Of a stretch of 64,000 nucleotides of DNA, positions 44,189 through 52,844 are shown piece after piece; within the stretch, counting starts at the first letter, position 1; each line of letters starts with the position of its first letter. The stretch lies in NCBI RefSeq assembly GCF_014207435.1, contig NZ_JACHGH010000008.1, positions 103,667 through 167,666 of the forward strand. The letters are read 5' to 3'. A program made the translations under genes and the position numbers. A model generated the notes under the pieces. The model saw only the letters and a list, made by a program, of their open reading frames with translations. It was not told the origin of the DNA and ran no database searches. Origin of the DNA: Salirhabdus euzebyi. Lineage in GTDB: Bacteria; Bacillota; Bacilli; Bacillales; Alkalibacillaceae.

Positions 44189-46534
44189 ATGATTTATGCA
44201 GTATTTGCTCCTCTAGTTATGACTTTATTGATCCCCTTTTTTAATAAATGGAAGGACAAAATACATACAGGATGGTTTTTATTACCTATCCCTTTATTCA
44301 TTTTTCTTTATTTCGTTCAATTTATTGGTGAAGGTTTTTCACCAGTAGCGGAATCTTACCAATGGATTCCTTCCCTTAATATATCCATTGATTTTTATTT
44401 AGATGGTTTAAGCTTATTATTTGTGCTTTTAATAAGTGGGATTGGAACACTCGTTTTGCTTTATTCGATTTACTATTTACATAAGTCGGAGAGATTAGGA
44501 CATTTTTACATATACTTGTTTATCTTCATGTCTTCCATGTTAGGTGTTGTATTGTCTGACAACGTGTACGTTTTATATACGTTCTGGGAGTTCACATCAA
44601 TTTCTTCCTTTTTATTAATTGGTTTCTGGCATTACCGAGAAAGATCTAGGTACGGCGCTTTAAAGTCCATGCTGATCACTGTTTTCGGAGGACTTAGCTT
44701 ATTTGCCGGTATTGTCACGCTTACGTATATTACCGGAACGACTAGTATTCAAGAAATGATTAATCAGAAGGACATAATTATTGATAGTCCTCTATTTCCA
44801 TTAATCCTTATTTTTATTATTCTTGGAGCATTTACAAAATCCGCACAGTTTCCTTTCCATATTTGGTTACCAGATGCAATGGAGGCACCTACACCAGTTA
44901 GTGCTTACTTGCACTCAGCAACAATGGTAAAGGCTGGAATATTTCTTATTGCTCGTTTCTCCCCTATTTTAGCTGGGGAACCTATGTTTTTCATCATAGT
45001 TAGTTTATTTGGGATTATCACCTTATGTTGGGGCTCTTATATGGCAGTGAGACAGACTGACTTAAAAGGTATCTTGGCTTTTTCTACGATTAGTCAGCTA
45101 GGAATGATTATGGCTATGCTTGGGTTCGGTACAAAAGCTGCTATATTTGCTGCTGTTTTTCACATTTTAAATCACGCAACGTTTAAAGGTAGCCTCTTTA
45201 TGATTGCTGGTATTGTAGACCATGAAACTGGTTCGAGGGATATTCGCAAATTAGGCGGGCTAATGACATTTATGCCTATTTCCGCTACTTTAGCATTATT
45301 TGGTGTTTTCTCTATGGCAGGGTTTCCACTACCGTTTTTAAATGGCTTCTATAGTAAGGAAATGTTTTTTGAAGCCTCTTTACATTTGGATGGCTATGGC
45401 GGGCAATTTATCCCATTTTTCCAACAAGCAATTCCGTATTTAGCTGTATTTGGTAGCATCTTCACATTCGTGTATTCGATGTATTTCTTCTTTGGAACGT
45501 TTAGAGGGGAAGCAAAAATGGGTGAACTTCCTAAGAAACCGCATGAGGCACCAATAGGAATGTTAATTTCGCCATTCATACTAGTATTAGGTGTTATTTT
45601 AATTGGACTGTTCCCAAATTTGGTAAACGGTACTTTTATCGCTCACTCGGCAGAAGCAATCTATGGGTCAGCAGTAGAAAAAGATATTTATTTTTGGCAC
45701 GGATTAACATATCCACCACTTATCATGTCCATAATTGTAGTTGTTCTAGGAACTTTACTAGCCCTAACTAGGCAAAAATGGGCAGGAATCTATACTATTT
45801 TCCCTAGAAACCTAAGCTTTAATGAAGTATATAACTACATTGTCGATAAGACTGAAACTGCATCTACAAAAATTACGAACAAGTATATGACGGGATCTTT
45901 ACGTCATTATGTATTGTATATCCTCATTGCTATATTAGTTGTAAGTGGGGTTGTATTTTTCCTAACAAATGGATTTGCGATTGATACAAGTGGATTGTCC
46001 ACATTAAAGTTAAGCGATGTTCCAGATATTTTAGTGGGACTAACAATGGCTATTGCTGCAATAGGGACTATTTTTACAAATAATCGATTATCAGCAATAA
46101 TTATTTTAGGTGTGGTTGGGTATGGATTAGCTATTTTGTTTGTAATCTATCGTGCTCCAGACCTTGCCCTAACGCAATTAATAGTTGAAACAGTAACCGT
46201 TGCTATATTTTTACTCTGTTTTTACCATTTACCCGATTTGAAAAAGATAAAAGAAAAACCAAGTATTACGCTGACAAATTCTATTATTTCCATCGGATTT
46301 GGTGCGCTTATGACTATTATTGCAATAAGTGCTCATAGTAGTAAATGGTTTGAACCTATTTCTAATTACTTTCTTGAAACTTCAAAACCACTTGGTGGTG
46401 GATACAATGTAGTAAACGTCATACTTGTCGATATGCGTGGACTAGATACGTTATTTGAAATTACGGTACTAGGAATTGCAGCTCTTGCTATTTATGGCAT
46501 GATCAAACTTCGCCGAGATAAGGAGGCGAAATAA
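44189..46534 (+). CDS. mrpA: Mrp Na+/H+ antiporter subunit A
   Basis: 781 aa, about 20 TM segments. Largest subunit of the multi-subunit Na+/H+ antiporter related to complex I NuoL. Contains the essential glutamate in 'YTFWEFTSISS' (about residue 134), the lysine in 'GAFTKSAQFPFHIWLP' (about 213) and 'HSATMVKAG'. The C-terminal DUF4040/MbhE-like part ends 'DTLFEITVLGIAALAIYGM', as in single MrpA proteins, without a fused MrpB domain. AGGAGG lies 11 bases before ATG. mrpC begins one base after the stop. Confidence 0.95.
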   Translation: MIYAVFAPLVMTLLIPFFNKWKDKIHTGWFLLPIPLFIFLYFVQFIGEGFSPVAESYQWIPSLNISIDFYLDGLSLLFVLLISGIGTLVLLYSIYYLHKSERLGHFYIYLFIFMSSMLGVVLSDNVYVLYTFWEFTSISSFLLIGFWHYRERSRYGALKSMLITVFGGLSLFAGIVTLTYITGTTSIQEMINQKDIIIDSPLFPLILIFIILGAFTKSAQFPFHIWLPDAMEAPTPVSAYLHSATMVKAGIFLIARFSPILAGEPMFFIIVSLFGIITLCWGSYMAVRQTDLKGILAFSTISQLGMIMAMLGFGTKAAIFAAVFHILNHATFKGSLFMIAGIVDHETGSRDIRKLGGLMTFMPISATLALFGVFSMAGFPLPFLNGFYSKEMFFEASLHLDGYGGQFIPFFQQAIPYLAVFGSIFTFVYSMYFFFGTFRGEAKMGELPKKPHEAPIGMLISPFILVLGVILIGLFPNLVNGTFIAHSAEAIYGSAVEKDIYFWHGLTYPPLIMSIIVVVLGTLLALTRQKWAGIYTIFPRNLSFNEVYNYIVDKTETASTKITNKYMTGSLRHYVLYILIAILVVSGVVFFLTNGFAIDTSGLSTLKLSDVPDILVGLTMAIAAIGTIFTNNRLSAIIILGVVGYGLAILFVIYRAPDLALTQLIVETVTVAIFLLCFYHLPDLKKIKEKPSITLTNSIISIGFGALMTIIAISAHSSKWFEPISNYFLETSKPLGGGYNVVNVILVDMRGLDTLFEITVLGIAALAIYGMIKLRRDKEAK

Positions 46535-46535
46535 G

Positions 46536-46874
46536 ATGGAAATAATTATGTCTGTTTTAGCAGGTATACTCTTTGCAACCGGTGTATACAACCTGCTACA
46601 AAAACAATTATTAAGGATCGTTATTGGTACTGCTCTTATTTCTCATGGTGCACACTTGTTTATTTTAACAATGGGAAAGTTAAAAACAGGAGCGCCGCCA
46701 ATACTTGTAAAGGGAGTAGAGCAATATACAGATCCTCTTCCACAAGCATTAATATTAACTTCCATTGTTATTAGCTTTGGCGTTACTAGCCTTTTGTTAG
46801 TACTTGCTTACAGAGCAGCTACACTAAATAAAACAGATAATATGGAAGAATTAAGGGGAAGTGAAGATGAGTAA
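46536..46874 (+). CDS. mrpC: Mrp antiporter subunit C (NuoK-like)
   Basis: 112 aa, three TM segments. Homologue of complex I NuoK. 'LLRIVIGTALISHGAHLFILT' and 'DPLPQALILTSIVISFGVTS' regions are hallmark MrpC sequence. AAGGAGG nine bases upstream of ATG lies inside the end of mrpA. In all well-known seven-gene mrp operons mrpB stands between A and C; here nothing does. Confidence 0.96.
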   Translation: MEIIMSVLAGILFATGVYNLLQKQLLRIVIGTALISHGAHLFILTMGKLKTGAPPILVKGVEQYTDPLPQALILTSIVISFGVTSLLLVLAYRAATLNKTDNMEELRGSEDE

Positions 46875-48345
46875 CTTAGCTATAATACCTATCATTATTC
46901 CACTCCTTTGCGGAATAATTGCTATATTTTTCCACAAATACGTAAAAGCTGTTCGACTATTTTCACAAGTGATGTCCATTATTAACCTTGGAGTGGTGTT
47001 ATGGATTGGCTGGCTCGTTCTTCAAAATGGAACGATAACATTAGCAACAGGTGGTTGGGAAGCTCCCTATGGAATTATAATAGTAGCAGATCCTTTGGCC
47101 ATGTTATTAGTTATCACATCAAACATTATCGGAACAGCTTGTGTCTTTTATGCCCAATCCTCTTTAAGTAAGAAACAAGAGCAGTTTTATTTTTATACAT
47201 TTTACTTTCTGTTAATATCAGGGGTTTCCGGTGCGTTCCTTACAGGTGACCTATTTAATCTTTTTGTCTTCTATGAAGTGCTTCTTATGGCTTCTTACGG
47301 ATTAATTGTTTTAGGTGGAGAAAGAATTCAATTAAGAGAGTCATTGAAGTACGTACTATTAAATCTTTTTTCTTCCATGTTATTCGTTACGACGATTGCC
47401 TATCTGTACTCTGTTGTTGGTACTATCAACATGGCCCAAATAGCGGATAGAGTACAACAAGTTGATCAGACAGGAATATTAACAACAATTGGTATGCTAT
47501 TATTTTTCGTGTTTGCAACAAAGGGAGCGATTTTTCCCCTTTATTATTGGCTACCGAAATCCTATATAGTTCCAAATCCTGTTGTTTCCGCTTTATTCGG
47601 TGCTCTCTTAACAAAAGTAGGTATATACTCTATCATTCGAACCTTTTCATTAATTTTTGTACACGAAACAAATATTACCCATGACTTATTTCTGTGGCTA
47701 GCTGGTTTTACAATGGTCTTCGGAGCGATAGGTGCACTATCTACGAATAATGTAAAGCTCATTATAGCTTATAACATTATTCCGGCTGTTGGTTTCATGC
47801 TAATGGGTATTGGTTTGTTATCACAAGACGGTCTCGCTGGATCAGTTTATTATTTACTACATGACATGATTATTAAAGCGGTCCTTTTCCTACTAATTGG
47901 TGCCCTCGTATATGTAGCTGGAACTTCAGACTTAACAAAAATGAAGGGTATTATTCATCATTATCCATTTTTAGGATGGTTATTTTTCCTTGCTGCATTA
48001 GTTCTTGCCGGTATTCCACCATTTAGTGGATTTATCGGAAAAATTCTTCTCATCCAAGGTGGTGTAGAGCAAGGACAAATTATGTTAGTAGTTGTTGGAC
48101 TAGGATCTAGTCTACTTATTTTATTATCTATGATGAGAATTTTCATGCGATGTTTTTGGGGAGAGAAGGAAGAACTTAATGGTGGCTTAAAACCTATTCG
48201 AAGCTTTACATGGCCAGCCGCCTTCTTATTAATATTCTCTGTACTGCTTGGGGTTGGTGCCGAGTGGGTATATCCTTATGTAGAAATAATTGCTAACGAT
48301 TTATTGGACCCTAGTATTTATATTGATTCTGTGCTAAAGGAGTAA
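46867..48345 (+). CDS. mrpD: Mrp antiporter subunit D (NuoN-like)
   Basis: 492 aa, about 14 TM segments. Proton-channel subunit homologous to NuoN/M. Essential glutamate in 'LFVFYEVLLMASYGL' (about residue 137) and lysine in 'FATKGAIFPLYYWLP' (about 219). ATG overlaps the mrpC stop by eight bases and follows GGGGA; a GTG two codons earlier is possible. Confidence 0.95.
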   Translation: MSNLAIIPIIIPLLCGIIAIFFHKYVKAVRLFSQVMSIINLGVVLWIGWLVLQNGTITLATGGWEAPYGIIIVADPLAMLLVITSNIIGTACVFYAQSSLSKKQEQFYFYTFYFLLISGVSGAFLTGDLFNLFVFYEVLLMASYGLIVLGGERIQLRESLKYVLLNLFSSMLFVTTIAYLYSVVGTINMAQIADRVQQVDQTGILTTIGMLLFFVFATKGAIFPLYYWLPKSYIVPNPVVSALFGALLTKVGIYSIIRTFSLIFVHETNITHDLFLWLAGFTMVFGAIGALSTNNVKLIIAYNIIPAVGFMLMGIGLLSQDGLAGSVYYLLHDMIIKAVLFLLIGALVYVAGTSDLTKMKGIIHHYPFLGWLFFLAALVLAGIPPFSGFIGKILLIQGGVEQGQIMLVVVGLGSSLLILLSMMRIFMRCFWGEKEELNGGLKPIRSFTWPAAFLLIFSVLLGVGAEWVYPYVEIIANDLLDPSIYIDSVLKE

Positions 48346-48352
48346 ACCAATT

Positions 48353-48829
48353 ATGGCTTTACAAATTGTTTTTAATTTAATTATTGCGTTAATATGGATG
48401 TTTTTAAAAGAATCATATAATTTCGCATCCTTTTTCTCGGGTTATATCATTGGGCTCTTGTTATTGTTTGCTCTTCAACGATTTATTCCCGATGCTTTTT
48501 ACATGAAAAGGGTTATTAAAGTCGTGCGTTTATTTCTACTGTTTATCAAGGAACTTATCTTGTCTAACTTAAGCATAGTTAAACTTGTATATAAACCTAA
48601 ACTAGATATACACCCGGGGATTTTTGCCCTTCCAACTGAGTTAAAGAGTAATTGGGAAATAACACTGTTAGCAAACTTAATTACTTTAACACCTGGAACT
48701 CTATCCGTTGTTGTTTCTGATGATCATAATTACATTTATATTCATGCCATGAATGCACCGGATATCGAGAAAGAGATTAAATCAATAAAAGAAACGTTTG
48801 AAAGAGCTATAATGGAGGTGACACGATAA
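48353..48829 (+). CDS. mrpE: Mrp antiporter subunit E
   Basis: 158 aa with two TM segments and a cytoplasmic C-terminus. Family core 'NLITLTPGTLSVVVSDD' (about 108-124) and 'IYIHAM' are present. Six-base gap after mrpD. Needed for complex assembly in characterised systems. Confidence 0.94.
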   Translation: MALQIVFNLIIALIWMFLKESYNFASFFSGYIIGLLLLFALQRFIPDAFYMKRVIKVVRLFLLFIKELILSNLSIVKLVYKPKLDIHPGIFALPTELKSNWEITLLANLITLTPGTLSVVVSDDHNYIYIHAMNAPDIEKEIKSIKETFERAIMEVTR

Positions 48830-48830
48830 A

Positions 48831-49124
48831 ATGGGGGAAAGTATTCTTCATACAGTAACAATAATATGTATCGTATTCATTTCCATTTCCATCATCATTT
48901 TGCTCTACCGCGTTCTAAAAGGACCGACAAATCCTGATCGTGCTGTTGCCTTAGATACCATTGGCGTCAACTTAATGGCACTATGCGGTTTGCTTGCGAT
49001 ATTGTTAGTCACAACCAAACTCAATGATGTTATTTTACTTATCGGTATATTGTTATTTATTGGTACGATAGCCATCGCAAAATTTTTAGAAAAGGGTGTT
49101 ATCATTGATAGAAATAGGAATTAG
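48831..49124 (+). CDS. mrpF: Mrp antiporter subunit F
   Basis: 97 aa, three TM segments. 'RVLKGPTNPDRAVALDTIG' region (about 27-45) is the MrpF signature with the conserved Asp. ATG is one base after the mrpE stop, behind GGAGGTGACACGATAAA. Confidence 0.94.
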   Translation: MGESILHTVTIICIVFISISIIILLYRVLKGPTNPDRAVALDTIGVNLMALCGLLAILLVTTKLNDVILLIGILLFIGTIAIAKFLEKGVIIDRNRN

Positions 49125-49458
49125 TTTATTACTGATTATCGGCACCTTTTTTATCTTCTCTGCATCATTAGGGATTATTCGTTTTCCTGATGTATTTACT
49201 CGTCTTCACGCAGCATCTAAATCTTCTACCCTAGGAGTAGCCAGCATCTTGATCGGTGCCTTTTTATTTATGTATTTTGATGCTGATATTGTTAGTGGTA
49301 AGTTAATTTTAGGTATTATTTTTATGTTACTCACAGCACCTGTTTCAGCCCATATGATTGCACGTGCGGCGTATATGAGTGGGATAGAACTATGGGAAGG
49401 TAGCGTAAAGGATGACTTAGCTAAAAAGATGCGACCTGTAAAAGAAGAGAGTAAGTAA
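49105..49458 (+). CDS. mrpG: Mrp antiporter subunit G
   Basis: 117 aa, three TM segments. 'GIIRFPDVFTRLHAASKSSTLG' region identifies MrpG. I start at the TTG with AAGGGTG six bases upstream (protein MIEIGISLL); a GTG three codons earlier is possible. Overlaps mrpF by 20 bases. Ends in a strong terminator. Confidence 0.92.
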   Translation: MIEIGISLLLIIGTFFIFSASLGIIRFPDVFTRLHAASKSSTLGVASILIGAFLFMYFDADIVSGKLILGIIFMLLTAPVSAHMIARAAYMSGIELWEGSVKDDLAKKMRPVKEESK

Positions 49459-49486
49459 ACCGGACATTTGAATGTCCGGTTTTTTT
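49458..49486 (+). terminator. Terminator of the mrp operon
   Basis: AACCGGACATT / AATGTCCGGTT perfect stem followed by TTTTTT; the mrpG stop is at its edge. Confidence 0.95.
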
Positions 49487-49780
49487 GTTGTGGACATTCA
49501 TTTATTTCTTGTAAGAGCATTTAAAACCAACTGAGGACATTAAATCAAAAAGAGGACCTATATGGTTAGTTAGAGCCTTGAAGTCCTTAAGAGAGCGTAA
49601 ATTACCATCTAGCCAACGTATTTTTTTAATGAAGGTAAATTCCGTTTAAAGACAACGCATTTTTTTAAAAAACAGCTCTCAAAATATTCATTTCTTTTAT
49701 CTGTCCAATATTTCGGAAAAAATAAAGGCGGGCAATCTTATTCTGTTAAATTAAACGGAAACTTTTCCACTTGGACAGAC
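49487..49780. other. Intergenic region upstream of sigK
   Basis: No gene supported. Contains a 16-base direct repeat with one mismatch, CAACGTATTTTTTTAA (49614-49629) and CAACGCATTTTTTTAA (49653-49668), of unknown meaning. Confidence 0.5.
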
Positions 49781-49808
49781 ACAAATTAGAAAACCTCCTC
49801 ATAAGTTA
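49781..49808 (+). promoter_or_regulatory. SigK-type promoter of sigK
   Basis: AC (49781-49782), 17-base spacer, CATAAGTTA (49800-49808), an exact match to AC-N17-CATAnnnTA. Consistent with SigK autoregulation known from B. subtilis. Confidence 0.7.
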
Positions 49809-49851
49809 CCTATATAGGCTATTGCCTAAAAGCTTAGTGGAGGTGTCTTTT

Positions 49852-50565
49852 TTGTTCAGCATATTACAGACAATTGCATATTTTATAAAAGAAATGTTCT
49901 TTTTTGCCTCCTATATTAAAAATAATGCTTTCCCCCAACCATTAAATCCTGAGGAGGAAGCAAAGTACTTAAAGCTTATGCAAGAGGGAGATGAGCATGC
50001 TCGTAATATGTTAATCGAGCATAACTTAAGATTAGTAGCCCACATTGTAAAAAAATATGAAAATACTCGAGAGGACCAAGAGGACTTAATTTCAATCGGA
50101 ACTGTTGGGCTTATTAAAGGAATCGAAAGTTACTCACCTAATAAAGGAACAAAATTAGCAACGTATGCAGCCAGATGTATTGAAAATGAAATATTAATGT
50201 TTTTACGTTCCTTAAAGAAAACGAGAAAAGACGTGTCTTTGCACGATCCGATTGGGCAAGATAAGGAAGGCAATGAAATTTCATTAATGGATATATTAAA
50301 AACCGAAAACCCAGATATTGTAGAACATATCCAAACAAATATGGAAATAGAAAAAGTCCATGAATTTCTTAATGTTTTAGATGAAAGGGAAAAAGAAGTG
50401 ATTATGAAACGTTACGGAATTGGGAATGTAAAGGAGTTAACACAACGAGAAATTGCAAAAAAACTAGGAATATCCAGAAGTTATGTATCTAGAATCGAAA
50501 AGCGTGCTCTCATGAAAATTTTTCACGCCTTTCACCGTGAAAAAAGAAATGCAAGTGGCAAATAA
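49852..50565 (+). CDS. sigK: RNA polymerase sporulation sigma factor SigK, uninterrupted
   Basis: 237 aa. Late mother-cell sigma factor. N-terminal pro-sequence of about 20 residues, hydrophobic ([20 protein letters not shown]), then '[10 protein letters not shown]', region 2 ('[17 protein letters not shown]', '[18 protein letters not shown]') and region 4 HTH ('[24 protein letters not shown]'). TTG start with GGAGGTG six bases upstream; the longer frame to 49771 would run through the promoter. In B. subtilis the gene is split by the skin element; here it is continuous. Confidence 0.95.
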   Translation: MFSILQTIAYFIKEMFFFASYIKNNAFPQPLNPEEEAKYLKLMQEGDEHARNMLIEHNLRLVAHIVKKYENTREDQEDLISIGTVGLIKGIESYSPNKGTKLATYAARCIENEILMFLRSLKKTRKDVSLHDPIGQDKEGNEISLMDILKTENPDIVEHIQTNMEIEKVHEFLNVLDEREKEVIMKRYGIGNVKELTQREIAKKLGISRSYVSRIEKRALMKIFHAFHREKRNASGK

Positions 50566-50592
50566 CAAAAAATAAACAAATAACTATAATTG

Positions 50593-50609
50593 TTAGGACT
50601 ATGTCCTAA
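50593..50609. repeat. Perfect inverted repeat next to a SigK promoter
   Basis: TTAGGAC-TAT-GTCCTAA, ending one base before the -35 AC of the downstream promoter. No T-run, so it looks more like an operator or mRNA-end hairpin than a terminator. Confidence 0.6.
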
Positions 50610-50636
50610 ACACCTCACTTCTTTTTGCATATTATA
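50610..50636 (+). promoter_or_regulatory. SigK-type promoter of the YjcZ-like gene
   Basis: AC (50610-50611), 16-base spacer, CATATTATA (50628-50636), matching CATAnnnTA. Confidence 0.6.
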
Positions 50637-50667
50637 TAGCAAAGCCCTACAAGTGAGGTGATCAAGG

Positions 50668-50847
50668 TTGTATTATGATGGCTTTACTCCTTATGGAAAT
50701 TACCCATATGGACCAGGTTATTATCAGCCTTACGGAGTCGGTGGATATGGTGGCTATAACTATGGAGGCTATTGGCTAGCTCTTGCAGTAGTCTTGCTCA
50801 TCCTTTTACTTGTATTTGGTGGATATTATTATCTTAACTATATGTAA
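50668..50847 (+). CDS. Tiny Gly/Tyr-rich membrane protein, YjcZ-like sporulation family
   Basis: 59 aa, below usual ORF limits. N-terminal 34 residues are Gly/Tyr/Pro-rich repeats (PYGNYPYGPGYY, GGYGGYNYGGY), followed by one TM segment WLALAVVLLILLLVFGG. This layout is typical of YjcZ-type tiny TM proteins and coat-associated proteins of spores. TTG start behind GAGGTGATCAAGG. A SigK-type promoter precedes it and a strong terminator follows, so it is most likely a late mother-cell gene. Exact function unknown. Confidence 0.75.
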   Translation: MYYDGFTPYGNYPYGPGYYQPYGVGGYGGYNYGGYWLALAVVLLILLLVFGGYYYLNYM

Positions 50848-50886
50848 ATGGATGGTAAAAAAATAAATGGTAAGCCATTTATGCAC

Positions 50887-50928
50887 AAAACCCATGTTTT
50901 ACTTTCGAGTAAAACATGGGTTTTCCCT
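50887..50928. terminator. Bidirectional terminator between the YjcZ-like gene and mtnN
   Basis: AAAACCCATGTTTTACT, TTCG loop, then the perfect complement, with T/A runs on both flanks. Confidence 0.93.
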
Positions 50929-50936
50929 TTTTAATT

Positions 50937-51629
50937 TTATAAGTTACTTACTACTTTCATTATTAAGGTAGCTGCATTTTTTGCAGCCTTTTCTAAGTAC
51001 TTGTCAAAGGATACAGACGACTCTTTTCCGGCTATATCTGATAAGGATCTAATAATGACAAAAGGCGTTTTATAGTGATGGCATACTTGTGCAACAGAAG
51101 CAGCTTCCATTTCTGCAGCTTGTAAGTTGGGAAATTTCCCACGAACAAAATTAACTCTTTCTGCATCTTGCATAAAGGAGTCTCCAGTCCCAATTAATCC
51201 TACTTTCGTCTGAATTTCCTGCATTTCATTTGAAGCGTTTATTGCCAGGGAAATAAGTTCTTCGTTTGCCTCAAAATATGTAGGTAAATTGGGGACTTGT
51301 CCGTAATCATAATCAAAAGCTGTTACATCAACATCATGATGAACAATTTTATCAGAAATAACGACATCACCAACATTAAGTTCTTTTGCAAATCCACCAG
51401 CAGATCCCGTATTAATTACATAATCTGGTTTATACCGTTCATGCAAAATAGTAGTGGACATAGAGGCATTCACTTTTCCGATGCCTGATTTTAATAAGAC
51501 CACTTCTTTACCTTCTAAAGCTCCCTTTATGAAGAGACAACCTGCTATTTCTTCCTCGCTCTTAACTTCTATCTTAGATTTTAGTAGTTCAATTTCTTCA
51601 TCCATTGCTCCGATTATCCCTACAATCAC
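50937..51629 (-). CDS. mtnN: 5'-methylthioadenosine/S-adenosylhomocysteine nucleosidase
   Basis: 230 aa. Hydrolyses MTA and SAH to adenine plus thioribose sugars; part of methionine salvage and AI-2 precursor supply. Starts [17 protein letters not shown]; 'INTGSAGGF' (about 75-83), '[12 protein letters not shown]' (about 172-183) and catalytic Asp in 'RSLSDIAG' (about 197) are intact. GTG start behind GGAG. Downstream of yrrS with an eight-base gap. Confidence 0.97.
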   Translation of the reverse strand: MIVGIIGAMDEEIELLKSKIEVKSEEEIAGCLFIKGALEGKEVVLLKSGIGKVNASMSTTILHERYKPDYVINTGSAGGFAKELNVGDVVISDKIVHHDVDVTAFDYDYGQVPNLPTYFEANEELISLAINASNEMQEIQTKVGLIGTGDSFMQDAERVNFVRGKFPNLQAAEMEAASVAQVCHHYKTPFVIIRSLSDIAGKESSVSFDKYLEKAAKNAATLIMKVVSNL

Positions 51630-51636
51630 AACTTAC

Positions 51637-52359
51637 TCACTCCTCTTGTTGTTCTTCAGCTTCCTCTTCCGTGTCGTCTTTAAAACGGTCAGCTTGGTCA
51701 TTTTCTTTTAGTACTTCCACCTTTGTTGGTTGCCATCCTTGTTCGCTCACCCATTGTATATACACTCTATATATTTCTGTTTGGGCCTTGTTCGTAATAG
51801 TTGTTACAACCTTTTGGGGGTCTCCACCATTCGTAACCCACCATCTAATCGTGTCACCTTCTGATAAGCCGGTTGCATACCTAGCAGCTGACCACATTTC
51901 TTCCCAATCAACTGTTTCTTCTTCATATGTCGTTACGTGTGGCTCATCCTGTTCAGTACCTATAGGCTCCCAACTTTTCACAATTACTTCTGAAACATTC
52001 TCATCTGAACTAGTTTCTTGTGTGGTATCGTCATTTTTATTATTATTATCATTATTTGAATTACTATTTTCAGTGGAAGAAGAATCATCATTTGGAGCGT
52101 CATCGCTACTGTCTTCTTCAGCATTATCATCTGGTGACTCTGTATCTACTGATTCATCATTAGAACTTAGTTCCTGATCGTTTTCTTCCTCTTTTGTTAC
52201 ACTAGCTTTTTGATCATCATCGTTAAAAAAAACTGTAAACGCTAAGTAAATACCAAGTAGACACCCTAATACAATAAATGTATTAATCCATTTCGTATTT
52301 TTTCTTCTTTTTTCAAATTTATTAACCCGTGATTGTTCATCAAAAAAAGAATTTGACAC
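51637..52359 (-). CDS. yrrS: YrrS family protein (DUF1510) with long acidic linker
   Basis: 240 aa. Basic N-terminus, one TM segment (about 25-42), then an unusually long acidic Asp/Glu/Ser/Asn-rich linker (about 45-130), then the conserved DUF1510 domain ('WEPIGTEQ', 'VDWEEMWSAARYATGL', 'WVSEQGWQPTKVEVL', about 134-225). In B. subtilis yrrS is cotranscribed with pbpI; here pbpI lies upstream on the same strand with the KTSC gene between. I prefer the GTG start seven bases after GGAGG; ATGs two and one codons earlier are possible. Confidence 0.9.
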   Translation of the reverse strand: MSNSFFDEQSRVNKFEKRRKNTKWINTFIVLGCLLGIYLAFTVFFNDDDQKASVTKEEENDQELSSNDESVDTESPDDNAEEDSSDDAPNDDSSSTENSNSNNDNNNKNDDTTQETSSDENVSEVIVKSWEPIGTEQDEPHVTTYEEETVDWEEMWSAARYATGLSEGDTIRWWVTNGGDPQKVVTTITNKAQTEIYRVYIQWVSEQGWQPTKVEVLKENDQADRFKDDTEEEAEEQQEE

Positions 52360-52598
52360 CATCATTCCTCCCCTTTTTTGCTATTATACTATGCTTGTTA
52401 AATCTAACCAATTAGAAAAAATTATGGTTAATAAAACAACCCCTTAATAAAACTAGCTTACCATAATTATACTCATGAAAAAGCATTTTTCTTACGTCGA
52501 TTTTCAATTTATTATGTCAAATCTTTACTAGTTTTGACATATAGGAAGGAGTTCTAGCATATATATCTAATATGTCATTGAGAAAAAGGGGGATCTTT

Positions 52599-52844
52599 AT
52601 GAAAAAAACTTCATTCAATCAAAAACTATGGAATATTGATTTGTTTGATGAGATTGGATACGATAAAGCAACGAAAAAGCTTTATATTTTTTGTAATGAT
52701 GGTAAAGTTATAGAATTTTTTAATATTGAACAAAAAGATGTTTTTGGTTTAATTATTTCTATTGATAAAGATAATCTAATTACAGAATTCAAGGAACGTT
52801 TTCCATACAATATACATGATAATGAGTTGACATTATCCGTTTAA
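52599..52844 (+). CDS. Small KTSC-like domain protein
   Basis: 81 aa. From about residue 18 the pattern 'IGYDKATKKLYIFCNDGKVIEF' (key YD, L, F, G) and 'LITEFKERFPYN' resembles KTSC domains, whose function is unknown. ATG behind AAGGGGGATCTTT, nine codons shorter than the longest frame. Plus-strand gene wedged between minus-strand pbpI and yrrS; its stop overlaps the pbpI stop by four bases (convergent). Confidence 0.75.
   Translation: MKKTSFNQKLWNIDLFDEIGYDKATKKLYIFCNDGKVIEFFNIEQKDVFGLIISIDKDNLITEFKERFPYNIHDNELTLSV

Noticed and set aside
51605-52177. 190-aa Ser-rich ORF antisense to yrrS
   Set aside because: It mirrors the acidic low-complexity yrrS codons; no ribosome-binding site and no domain.
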